The position numbers were made by a program, and so were the translations under genes. A stretch of 64,000 nt of DNA from assembly GCA_947384285.1 (NCBI GenBank), contig CANDGI010000002.1, positions 1-64,000 of the forward strand, in the 5' to 3' direction. The notes beneath the pieces are model-generated. The model did no database searches, was not told the origin of the DNA, and saw nothing but the letters and a program-made list of their open reading frames with translations. The first letter of the stretch is position 1, and each line of letters begins with the position of its first letter. Shown here in pieces: positions 1 to 6,563 of the stretch. The stretch is from an uncultured Lachnospiraceae bacterium. Lineage in GTDB: Bacteria > Bacillota > Clostridia > Lachnospirales > Lachnospiraceae.

Positions 1-412
1 AAGGTTCTTCTTTACATACCAGCTATCGCACGGAATGATGACATTTTTCATGGTTTTGAATTCCTGCATGGTCAAAAAGTTTTGAAACATCTTCAAATTT
101 TAAGTAAATATAATCAAAAAAGACACTGTTGTAAGACTTGACAAAGCCTTTTTGGATTTTGTAATAGTGCATTTTCTACCTTTTCTCATAGGAGAAACAT
201 CTGATGATGATATGTATTCATTAGGAAATAGAGTATACAAGTCTCTAACTGGACTTATGGATGAATGGGAATCTCTTGAATGCAATAACTTTGAATCCAG
301 AATACTCATATCGGAACAAGAAGAATATCATAGGGAGGTAATCTATGGATTAATAAGAGCAGAATTTGAACATGCCTGCAATCTTTACAAGCTCCAAATA
401 AGTCTATCATAA
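1..412 (+). pseudogene. Hypothetical protein gene, 5' end outside the window, broken by a frameshift
   Basis: Frame 1 is open from the window edge to a stop near 138. Frame 2 is open from 104 to the TAA at 410-412. The two frames join smoothly at a run of six A at 116-121. Without the shift, one continuous protein of about 136 residues would be read, with a C-terminal acidic, helix-like tail rich in Glu and Tyr. The downstream frame alone has an ATG at 152 but no ribosome binding site near it. I do not recognise the family. The simplest reading is a decayed or phase-shifted gene; a sequencing error in the A run is the alternative. Confidence 0.45.
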
Positions 413-533
413 AGCAAAGGGCAGTTTTGGTCGATTTCATATTTGTCCCTCTTTTCTTTCTTCATATTGATAAAAAACAGCCCAAAATTGTTGGTTATAT
501 ATGTAAACAACGACCTAATATAGTAAAACTAAT

Positions 534-689
534 TTAAAAAAAGATTTTGTCAATCTTTATGAACGTGAGGCTCCCAATATGTTCTACGACTTCTTCGGAT
601 TCTTCCATAGTTTGCGTCCGCAAACCGCAGCCTGCCAATGTCGTGGCACATAGGAAGATGCAGGCCAATAATGCCAATGCCTTTTTCAT
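534..689 (-). CDS. Small predicted lipoprotein, 51 aa
   Basis: The reading frame encodes a signal peptide MKKALALLACIFLCATTLAGC with a clear lipobox (LAGC, Cys21), followed by only 30 residues that are mildly acidic and end in Phe-Phe. A GAGG ribosome binding site lies about 6 bases before the ATG. The expected product is exported and lipid-anchored after cleavage before Cys21. It lies just downstream of the terminator of the tandem secreted-protein genes, on the same strand. The mature part is too short to assign a function; it could also be the surviving start of a longer lipoprotein gene. Confidence 0.6.
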   Translation of the reverse strand: MKKALALLACIFLCATTLAGCGLRTQTMEESEEVVEHIGSLTFIKIDKIFF

Positions 690-725
690 GTATGTCCTCA
701 TTATCAATGTCTTTATTTATGCATG

Positions 726-760
726 AAAAAAGCCATACAGAGGTTTCCCCCTGCATGGCT
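726..760 (-). terminator. Intrinsic terminator of the two-gene secreted-protein operon
   Basis: An inverted repeat at 731-760 forms an AGCCAT...ATGGCT stem with extra pairing inside. On the minus strand it is followed by a T run (726-730). It begins 15 bases beyond the stop codon of the gene at 775-1434. A T run also follows on the plus strand, so it may work both ways. Confidence 0.75.
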
Positions 761-774
761 TTTTTTCATGCATG

Positions 775-1434
775 TTATTCATCTTTTGGTTTCGGTTCAC
801 CTGCTTTTGTCATTCCGCATTCACAGGTGTAGTGGTCTATATACTTTACTTTCTGATATTTATATCCATACCAACGCTCAGTTTTTTCATTGTTGGTTAT
901 ATGCTGGTTTATGTGAGCTAGTAGTTTACAACAACAATAGCCGTAACCTACATGTTCGTTTTTCTTGCAAATATCACAATCTTTCTTTTCATTTTCTGGC
1001 AATGTCGCGCCACAGCTGCAGTAAATGACACCTTTCCTCACTTTCACTGTCTTCTTGCGGGGTTTCCAATTGTGCTTGGCTACCCGTACGTTCAATGCTT
1101 TCTTTGTCTTTCCGTACTTTACGATAACCGTTGCAGTGCCCTGGGCCTTCACTGTGACTTTCCCCTTACGGTTCACCTGCAAAACACGGTTGTCCATGCT
1201 TTTGTAGCTTGCCTTTGCTGTCACGTTCTTTCCGTTCTGCCTTACTGTGAGCTGCACTGGTTTCTTTGTGTGGAGCCTTAACGTTGCCTTTCTGAGCGTA
1301 TAGCCTTTCTTCGGGCTCTTTACCTTCACTTCCAATTTCTTTGACGCTGCCTGTGCAGGCACCGGGGCTGTTATAGATACTGCCATGAGGAGCGCTAAGG
1401 CGAACGCCAGGCTTTTTGTGCAGATTCTTTTCAT
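775..1434 (-). CDS. Secreted Ig-like (BIG2) protein with Cys-rich C-terminus, paralog 1
   Basis: This 219-residue protein starts with a Sec signal peptide (MKRICTKSLAFALALL, cleavage probably after AQA near residue 29). Residues 30-125 are Lys-rich and resemble a bacterial Ig-like group 2 domain: a run reading RVLQVNRKGKVTVKAQGTAT, then a VIVKY strand. The C-terminal third is rich in Cys (CSCG, CDIC, YCCCK, CECG), suggesting metal binding or disulfides. A GGATG-type ribosome binding site precedes the ATG. It lies 67 bases downstream of a close paralog at 1502-2170 and is probably co-transcribed with it. The function is unknown; a cell-wall or host-glycan binding role is only a guess. Confidence 0.75.
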   Translation of the reverse strand: MKRICTKSLAFALALLMAVSITAPVPAQAASKKLEVKVKSPKKGYTLRKATLRLHTKKPVQLTVRQNGKNVTAKASYKSMDNRVLQVNRKGKVTVKAQGTATVIVKYGKTKKALNVRVAKHNWKPRKKTVKVRKGVIYCSCGATLPENEKKDCDICKKNEHVGYGYCCCKLLAHINQHITNNEKTERWYGYKYQKVKYIDHYTCECGMTKAGEPKPKDE

Positions 1435-1501
1435 AATGATTTCATCCTTTCTGTTTTTTTGTTATTTTCATAGACGAGCAGGGGTGTGAGGCATGTATAA
1501 G

Positions 1502-2170
1502 TCAGTCGTCGTCTCTTGGTTTCGGTTCCCCTGCCTTTGTCATTCCGCATTCGCAGGTGTAATGGTCTACATACTTTACTTTCGGATATTCATATCCAAA
1601 CCAATAATTAGTGTTTTCACCGTTGAGCAGATGCTGCATTGTATGGGCTTTTTGTTTACAACAACAATAGCCGTTATCTGCACACATATAATTGTTTTTC
1701 TTGCAAATATCGCAATCTTTCTTTTCATATTCTGGCATTATCGCACCACAGTTGCAGCGAGTAACCCATTTCCTCACTGTTACTGTCTTCTTGTGGGGTT
1801 TCCAATTGTGTTTAACTACCTGTACGTTTAATGTCTTCTTTGTTTTTCCGTATTTTACGATAACCGTTGCAGTGCCTTGGGCCTTCACTGTGACTTTCCC
1901 CTTACGGTTTACCTGCAAGACACGGTTGTTTGTGCTTTTGTAGCTTGCCTTTGCCGTCACGTTCTTCCCGTTCTGTCTCACTATGAGCTGTACTGGTTTC
2001 TTTGTGTGGAGCTTTAACGTTGCCTTTCTAAGCGTATAGCCTTTCTTCGGGCTCTTTACCTTCACTTCCACTTTCTTTGATGCTGCCTGTGCAGGCATTG
2101 GAACTGCCATAGATACTGCCATGAGGAGCGCTAAGGCGAACGCCAGGCTTTTTGTCCAGATTCTTTTCAT
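1502..2170 (-). CDS. Secreted Ig-like (BIG2) protein with Cys-rich C-terminus, paralog 2
   Basis: This is the first gene of the pair, 222 residues, very similar along its whole length to the neighbour at 775-1434 (same signal peptide core, BIG2-like segment and Cys motifs). An in-frame ATG lies 12 bases upstream, but the start at 2170 has a GGATGG site at the same spacing as in the paralog and gives the same MKRI N-terminus, so it is preferred. The C-terminus ends in Asp-rich PRDDD against PKDE in the paralog. The two copies clearly arose by tandem duplication and have begun to diverge in the Cys-rich part (an added CADNGY stretch here). Confidence 0.75.
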   Translation of the reverse strand: MKRIWTKSLAFALALLMAVSMAVPMPAQAASKKVEVKVKSPKKGYTLRKATLKLHTKKPVQLIVRQNGKNVTAKASYKSTNNRVLQVNRKGKVTVKAQGTATVIVKYGKTKKTLNVQVVKHNWKPHKKTVTVRKWVTRCNCGAIMPEYEKKDCDICKKNNYMCADNGYCCCKQKAHTMQHLLNGENTNYWFGYEYPKVKYVDHYTCECGMTKAGEPKPRDDD

Positions 2171-2208
2171 AAATACCGCCATCCTTTCATCTTCCCATAA
2201 TTTATAGT

Positions 2209-2315
2209 ATGCGGACGCTCTATGATGGGGCTTTTTTATATTCCTTAGATATGCCCCGCATTTTTTCGCCCACCTCCATGCCTAAAATTATATAACTTAG
2301 TAAGCTATCTGTCAA
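2209..2315 (-). promoter_or_regulatory. Consensus sigma-A promoter and structured leader of the secreted-protein pair
   Basis: On the minus strand TTGACA (2310-2315) and TATAAT (2287-2292) are both perfect and exactly 17 bases apart. Transcription should start near 2280, leaving a leader of about 110 bases before the ATG at 2170. The leader contains two competing pairings: ATGCGG (2256-2261) with CCGCAT (2209-2214), and GGGGC (2253-2257) with GCCCC (2227-2231), whose 5' arms overlap by two bases. Confidence 0.75.
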
Positions 2316-2833
2316 CGCTCATTCCGACACTATGCGGCACATATTTGTAAAATTCTGGCACAATCCCATTTTTCACTTTTATGATTCTGCACAGGGTATA
2401 ACGCCATAGCTGCTGTCAATGCCGTAACGATGTCTTTTAACTGCCCTTTGCGTTCTGGAATGCCTGCCATGAAACGTACCGGAACCGACCGTTCGCACAG
2501 CCGACCCGCCGCCCTGTTAGGAACCGTCGCTCTGTGCGCCTGCAAGCAGGACACTAGACATTAAAAAACACGGACAAGGAAAAATGGGAGTTGGGGACGG
2601 AAAGCTGCCGGATTCCCAGTTGTGCATATGTTATAAGACAGTAAGGGGGCATTCCGGCTATATACTGGAATGCCCCCTTATTTTGGTTCTGTATTTCTTG
2701 CCATATCAAGGCTCTTTCAATCGTAGTAAATTAGTAGTAAATTGAATATTTTTTGTATTTAAAATACCCATAAATTAAGTGTTTTAGAGGTATTTAGAGA
2801 TAATCAATGTAATTTTTACTTAAAAGTTGTAAA
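2316..2833. other. Intergenic region without a supported gene
   Basis: No convincing gene is seen. A 31-codon plus-strand frame (2469-2564) has no clear ribosome binding site and no recognised product. Around 2719-2740 the short motif TAGTAAAT occurs twice in tandem, just before the AT-rich start of the HTH gene at 2834. The stretch looks like remains of mobile DNA, but no intact element can be named. Confidence 0.4.
2643..2679. terminator. Strong hairpin, probable terminator
   Basis: A perfect 13-bp inverted repeat (AAGGGGGCATTCC with GGAATGCCCCCTT) with an 11-base loop is followed on the plus strand by ATTTTGG. No intact plus-strand gene ends just before it, so it probably terminated a gene now lost. 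Confidence 0.55.
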
Positions 2834-3043
2834 GTGGTGTTATTTAATATACTGGAGGAAAAAGGTTTAAATAAGTATTGGTTAAGGCAAAATGGGATAA
2901 ATCCAAAAGTAGTTGATGCACTAAAAAACAATAAAAATGTAAATGTCTCAACAATTATGGATTTGTGCCGACTTCTTAACTGCCAGCCAGGCGGCATCAT
3001 GGAATACATACCCGATCCTCCGAGTAATTCTGACAGCCAGTAA
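2834..3043 (+). CDS. Small Cro/CI-type HTH regulator, 69 aa
   Basis: The product matches the short HTH family often found on Clostridia mobile elements: a helix with LNKYWLRQNGI, a recognition-helix region VDALKNNKNVNVSTIMDLC, and a C-terminal LNCQPGGIMEYIPD tail. It should bind DNA as a repressor-like protein. The start at 2834 is a GTG without a clear ribosome binding site. Family members usually have a few more residues in front, so the 5' end may be eroded. No partner gene identifies its target. Confidence 0.65.
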   Translation: MVLFNILEEKGLNKYWLRQNGINPKVVDALKNNKNVNVSTIMDLCRLLNCQPGGIMEYIPDPPSNSDSQ

Positions 3044-3150
3044 ATACCTTTGTCCAGAGCCTTGCACAGCCACAAGTGCAGGGCTTTTCCTCTTTCTAAA
3101 TACTGCTTTATATTTCGTATTATGTTTTCAATGTGCTTTTTCTGCAAATA

Positions 3151-3191
3151 AAAAAGGTGTAAAGCCTTAATAATCTAATAGACTTTACACC
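3151..3191 (-). terminator. Terminator of the coiled-coil gene
   Basis: GGTGTAAAG (3156-3164) pairs with CTTTACACC (3183-3191). On the minus strand the hairpin is followed by TTTTT (3151-3155). It lies 22 bases after the stop of the gene at 3213-3476. The same GTGTAAAG core recurs at 4094-4099 and 4394 in this region. Confidence 0.6.
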
Positions 3192-3212
3192 ATGGGTTGT
3201 GATTATTATGTA

Positions 3213-3476
3213 TTATGCTATGTTAAGTTGTGTCTTAATTCTGCGCAATTCAGTTTCAAGTACACTCACACGAATAGCAAGCATTTCTTTTTCACTATCT
3301 ATTTTTAATGCTTCATGCAGATTTCTTGATAAATCAAGATGCCCTTCAGCTACTCGCTGGATATTGACACGGATTTCATTTTCAAGTGTCAGTTTAATGT
3401 CTGTAATATCGTTTTCTAGCTTATCAAGTTTTTCAAGCCTTGAAAGTATCAGATCAAGTTTTTCACTGTCTGTCAT
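3213..3476 (-). CDS. Coiled-coil hypothetical protein, 87 aa
   Basis: The product has heptad-like spacing of Leu/Ile over nearly its full length (LDLILSRLEKLDKLENDITD onward), so it is predicted to form one long coiled coil without membrane segments. An AAAGGCGGTGA ribosome binding site precedes the ATG, nearly identical to that of the small gene at 4168. It has its own terminator. Proteins of this type are common near mobile elements in Lachnospiraceae, but no function is established. Confidence 0.6.
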   Translation of the reverse strand: MTDSEKLDLILSRLEKLDKLENDITDIKLTLENEIRVNIQRVAEGHLDLSRNLHEALKIDSEKEMLAIRVSVLETELRRIKTQLNIA

Positions 3477-4093
3477 ATGATCACCGCCTTTTTGTTGTGA
3501 TTATGATTACTGTATAGGTAGTATATCACAACTTAGGTGCAAAGTCTATTCAATTATCATGGTACTTATTGGGGGGGGGCATTGCAGGGTTATGCTGCCA
3601 TCCCGACTACCCTTGTCTGGGTAGTTTCGCCTTAGTTCTCAAAGACTCATCAGGGGATTTATTCACAAATGTTGATTTCTTGTAATGCTCTGGTAATAAA
3701 ATCAATTTCATATTTCACCAAAGTTTGCATTTTTCAAAGCCTGTGCAGCTTTGTCACCTGATTTTCTTTGTGGACATCCAGCCCACAGGAAATTTCCAAA
3801 AGATCTCTCATACAGAGCATCTCCTTTGCAATAGAATGGGCAGGAGATCTGCCCGAGGTGATACGGACTTTGCTGCTCGTGCTATCCATAAAGGCGCGAC
3901 AATATGCTGTGCTCAAGGGCAAAACATTTACGTTGACAAACGGGGTGCAGATCCTCCAATGTGTAATCAGACTTAATCCTGCCTAGAGCTATTATAAAGC
4001 AAAAAGGAAACTAAAAACAGGAGTGGAGCCAGCCCCTATATTTTCATTATAGGCTCTGATAATCTTTCATGATTCGTTGACAATCCAATAGAC
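3477..4093. other. Non-coding stretch around the IS110-type remnant
   Basis: Apart from the transposase fragment there is no supported gene. The stretch contains a run of nine G (3571-3579), a short imperfect inverted repeat ACTACCC...GGGTAGT (3607-3625), and a copy of the GACTTTACAC motif (4091-4100) shared with the terminators nearby. Confidence 0.4.
3734..3990 (-). mobile_element. Remnant of an IS110-type element (transposase N-terminus plus upstream end)
   Basis: On the minus strand an ATG at 3811, behind AAAGGAG, starts MRDLLEISCGLDVHKENQ. The GLDVHK motif is the first catalytic Asp region of IS110-family DEDD transposases. After about 18 residues the similarity stops and a TGA follows at 3734-3736, so only the extreme N-terminus remains. 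The plus-side flank (about 3812-3990) has no gene; in IS110 elements the corresponding 5' end encodes the bridge RNA. The family call rests on one short motif. Confidence 0.4.
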
Positions 4094-4122
4094 TTTACAC
4101 TCTCTGATAAATCCGTTATAAT
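4094..4122 (+). promoter_or_regulatory. Promoter of the 64-aa gene
   Basis: TTTACA (4094-4099) and a perfect TATAAT (4117-4122) are separated by 17 bases, 45 bases before the ATG at 4168. Confidence 0.6.
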
Positions 4123-4167
4123 GATAACAACCTGTAAACAGTATCATCATTAAAAGGCGGTGAAGGG

Positions 4168-4362
4168 ATGGTAGAAGAAATCAGCAAAGAAGAACTTATG
4201 AAAATATCTGTTGAAGAATTTTCAAGATTACAAGACTGGATGATAGTTTCACCCAAAGATTCAGAAGCATACAAAGGCATGAAGAAAAGATATGATGAAT
4301 TAAAAGTCATATTGGCAAGCCTAAATGTTAATGTGACAGGAATTGATAAAATTAGATCATAA
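4168..4362 (+). CDS. Small hypothetical protein, 64 aa
   Basis: The gene has a good promoter, an AAAGGCGGTGAAGGG ribosome binding site before the ATG, and its own terminator at 4394-4434, so it is probably real and monocistronic. The product is charged and helical (KEELMKISVEEFSRLQDW at the N-terminus, KKRYDELKVILASLNV later), without membrane segments or Cys motifs. I do not recognise the family. Its ribosome binding site resembles that of the coiled-coil gene at 3213-3476, which suggests a common mobile-element origin. Confidence 0.55.
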   Translation: MVEEISKEELMKISVEEFSRLQDWMIVSPKDSEAYKGMKKRYDELKVILASLNVNVTGIDKIRS

Positions 4363-4393
4363 CCACAACTGAATAATCCCCTTTAAGCGAAGA

Positions 4394-4434
4394 GTGTAAA
4401 GCCTATTGAATTGCCAAAGGCTTTGCACTTTTTT
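4394..4434 (+). terminator. Intrinsic terminator
   Basis: GTGTAAAGCC (4394-4403) pairs with GGCTTTGCAC (4419-4428), followed by six T. It closes the 64-aa gene and lies just before the J-domain gene remnant. Confidence 0.7.
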
Positions 4435-4452
4435 GTTTAGGAGGTTATGGAC

Positions 4453-4770
4453 ATGGCATATTTCAATAATATCAATACACCGGAACAATTTAAGGAAGCA
4501 ATACAGGGATTTATTAAAGATTCACCACCCGGATAACGGTGGAAATGTATCAGACATGCAGGAAATCAATGCGGAATATGGCAAGCTGTTTAAATCCTTG
4601 AAGGATAAGCACAAAAGCAAGTCAGCGGATGGCAAAGAGAATAACACAAAGACAGACTTTAATAATCACGACTTTACAACTTTTATAGATGATATCCTTG
4701 CCGTTGGATTAGCTGTTTTAAGATATTTATTATGGCATTTGATTTTATGCTTGTTTCGACTTTTTCCATC
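4453..4770 (+). pseudogene. J-domain (DnaJ-like) protein gene, frameshifted and 3'-truncated
   Basis: An AGGAGG site precedes ATG 4453 at good spacing. The protein begins MAYFNNINTPEQFKEA, then the frame shifts. In the next frame RDLLKIHHPDNGG follows, containing the invariant His-Pro-Asp of J domains. Removing one A near 4501 (GCAATAC to GCATAC) restores EAYRDLLKIHHPDNGG, the expected J-domain sequence. The downstream part keeps a Lys-rich linker (KDKHKSKSADGKE). From about 4770 the frame runs antisense through a transposase fragment, so the original C-terminus is lost. A functional product is unlikely. Confidence 0.65.
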
Positions 4771-5150
4771 AAAATGGCATAAAATACCTGTTGCCGGATT
4801 TGTTCGCTGAAGGCAAACCGAAATTCCTGCACACTTTCCGTACGATATTTGAAAACACTTCATCCTGGTATGGCAGCAGCTTCATGGCACAGTATGAGAT
4901 ATTGATCAGATTGACCAGCATTTCAATCCCTTTGCGGCTGCGTACCATATAACTGTACAATGACCAGAATGTTTTCTGTTCGTAGCAGCTGGCTTCGATT
5001 GGCCATTGAAAAACATACAGCATCAAAGTGGATGAACTGCATACGGTCACTCCCTGTCTGGTTTAGCGGGGACTTTTCCTGCCATGTGCAAAATACCTGC
5101 AGCCGTTCAGGAAAAACTGTGCCGAAAAACAAGCGCCTTCTGCCGGAACT
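4769..5150 (-). pseudogene. DDE transposase C-terminal fragment (IS4-like), frameshifted
   Basis: Minus-strand frames give FQWPIEASCYEQKTFW then YMVRSRKGIEMLVNLINISY. This is the C-terminal region of a DDE transposase: the W-x-IE motif holding the last catalytic Glu, followed by the YxVRSxKGIE segment. Further upstream, FPERLQVFCTWQEKSPLNQTG lies in another frame, so a frameshift near 5035 separates the two pieces. The N-terminal catalytic part is absent. The exact IS family cannot be fixed without a search. Confidence 0.55.
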
Positions 5151-5574
5151 CTTTTCCGGGGACGTTACATACGCAAGGACTTCTTTTCGTCAGAAAGTCA
5201 GTGACTCGACTCCCTCTTGTCCCCTTACAGGGCTAACGTAACGATGCTACAGGATTCACTTTATGTTACGGACTGCTATTTTGCACCTGTTTCTCACAGG
5301 CATACCTCGCTTCAACACAATCAGTCACCCAAAAGCATTGGAGGCTCGCTACAAGGCTCACTGGCGATTACCTTGACCAGACTTTCACTGGCAAGCTGAT
5401 AAACACACGACTTTCACCCGTTAGAAACGTGCGCCGCTGGGCGCACCACTAAAAAAGCCCACAACTGATAATTGATTTTACCAGTTATGGACTTTTGATA
5501 ATGTCCAAATATTTAGTTTCACTCTAAGTGTACATTCTACAAGGATTCCCACTTGTCTACTATGCGTATATGCT
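5151..5574. other. Non-coding mobile-element debris up to the dacF junction
   Basis: No credible gene. The stretch contains a perfect hairpin GTGCGCC/GGCGCAC (5429-5446) and a second inverted repeat at 5456-5493. The latter reads as an intrinsic terminator on the minus strand because it ends in six T (5451-5456). The right limit, near 5574, is where similarity to the carboxypeptidase begins abruptly, so an element end or recombination junction must lie close to it. Confidence 0.45.
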
Positions 5575-6369
5575 ACATGTGTGGCCATGGCAGAACACAT
5601 TTGGGGAAGCGAGCAGGAATTTGTGGCCAGAATGAACCAACGGGCAAAGGATTTAGGCATGAACGATACCACATTCGTCAACTGCTGCGGCCTGGACGTG
5701 GAAGGGCACATGACTACAGCCTTCGACGTAGCGCTCATGTCCCGGGAGCTGATCACCCGGTATCCGCAGATACATAATTACTGCACCATCTGGATGGAAA
5801 ATATTACCCATGTGACTCGGAAAGGTTCTTCGGAATTCGGCCTTACCAACACCAACAAACTCATCCGCCAATACCCCTATGCCACTGGATTGAAAACCGG
5901 CTCCACCTCCCAGGCAAAATACTGCGTCTCCGCCACCGCAGAAAAAGGCGGCATGAAATTAATCGCAGTGATTATGGCTGCGCCAGACCACAAGGTGCGC
6001 TTCCGGGACGCTACCGCCCTTCTCAATTACGGTTTTGGAAAATGCCAGGTATACAAGGATGAGAATAAAGACAGACTGCCAAATATGGCAATACAAGGCG
6101 GCACAGAGGACAGCTCGCCCCTGGCCTACGAATCCGATTTCTCCTATCTTGACGTCACAGGCTCGGATTTATCTTCCATCACAAAAGAACTGCTTCTTCC
6201 TGAATCGGCAGAAGCTCCCGTGAAAAAAGGCCAGACCGCCGGAAAAGTGGTCTATAAGCTGAACAAAAAGGAAATCGGCTCGGTCAACATCCTGTTCGAA
6301 AAAAGCGTAAAAAAAGCTTTGTTTAAAGACTATTTCCTAAAAGTGCTGGAAGATTTTCTGCTCTGTTAA
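5575..6369 (+). pseudogene. dacF: D-alanyl-D-alanine carboxypeptidase (PBP5/DacF type), 5' part missing
   Basis: The frame starts inside the transpeptidase domain (VAMAEHIWGSEQEFVARMNQ), continues through NCCGLD and the KTG box (ATGLKTGSTSQAKYC), and enters the C-terminal beta-domain typical of DacF/PBP5. The expected signal peptide, the catalytic SxxK motif and the SxN motif, together roughly the first 130-150 residues, are absent. They have been replaced by unrelated mobile-element DNA. The fragment ends at a TAA inside a duplicated 29-bp sequence, so its C-terminus may also be altered. It cannot be an active peptidase. The in-frame GTG at 5581 has no ribosome binding site. Confidence 0.85.
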
Positions 6370-6455
6370 CTCCTGGATGCTGCGCTAACTGTCCAGCACC
6401 GCCTGCTGGAATGCCCTTGCCTGTTCCTGCTCTGTTAACTCCTGGATGCTGCGCT
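6358..6455. repeat. 29-bp direct repeat at the dacF stop codon
   Basis: Positions 6358-6386 and 6427-6455 are identical over 29 bases (core TTAACTCCTGGATGCTGCGC), 69 bases apart. The first copy contains the TAA stop of the carboxypeptidase fragment. Confidence 0.85.
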
Positions 6456-6563
6456 GCTCCTGCTCCATTGATATCATTGGAAGCCATTGGGAGCTGTCCC
6501 AAAAATCCCGGGAACTATTTGCAGGCTATTTCAGGACTGTTCTTTCGCCTGTTTGCCCACTGC

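Noticed and set aside
2330..2554. 74-codon minus-strand gene
   Set aside because: No ribosome binding site, no recognisable domain and low-complexity composition.
5217..5399. Short plus-strand gene in the region before dacF
   Set aside because: It runs through hairpins of mobile-element debris and has no similarity or start signals.
5478..5756. 92-codon minus-strand gene
   Set aside because: It crosses the junction between debris and the dacF fragment and is antisense to the conserved carboxypeptidase frame.
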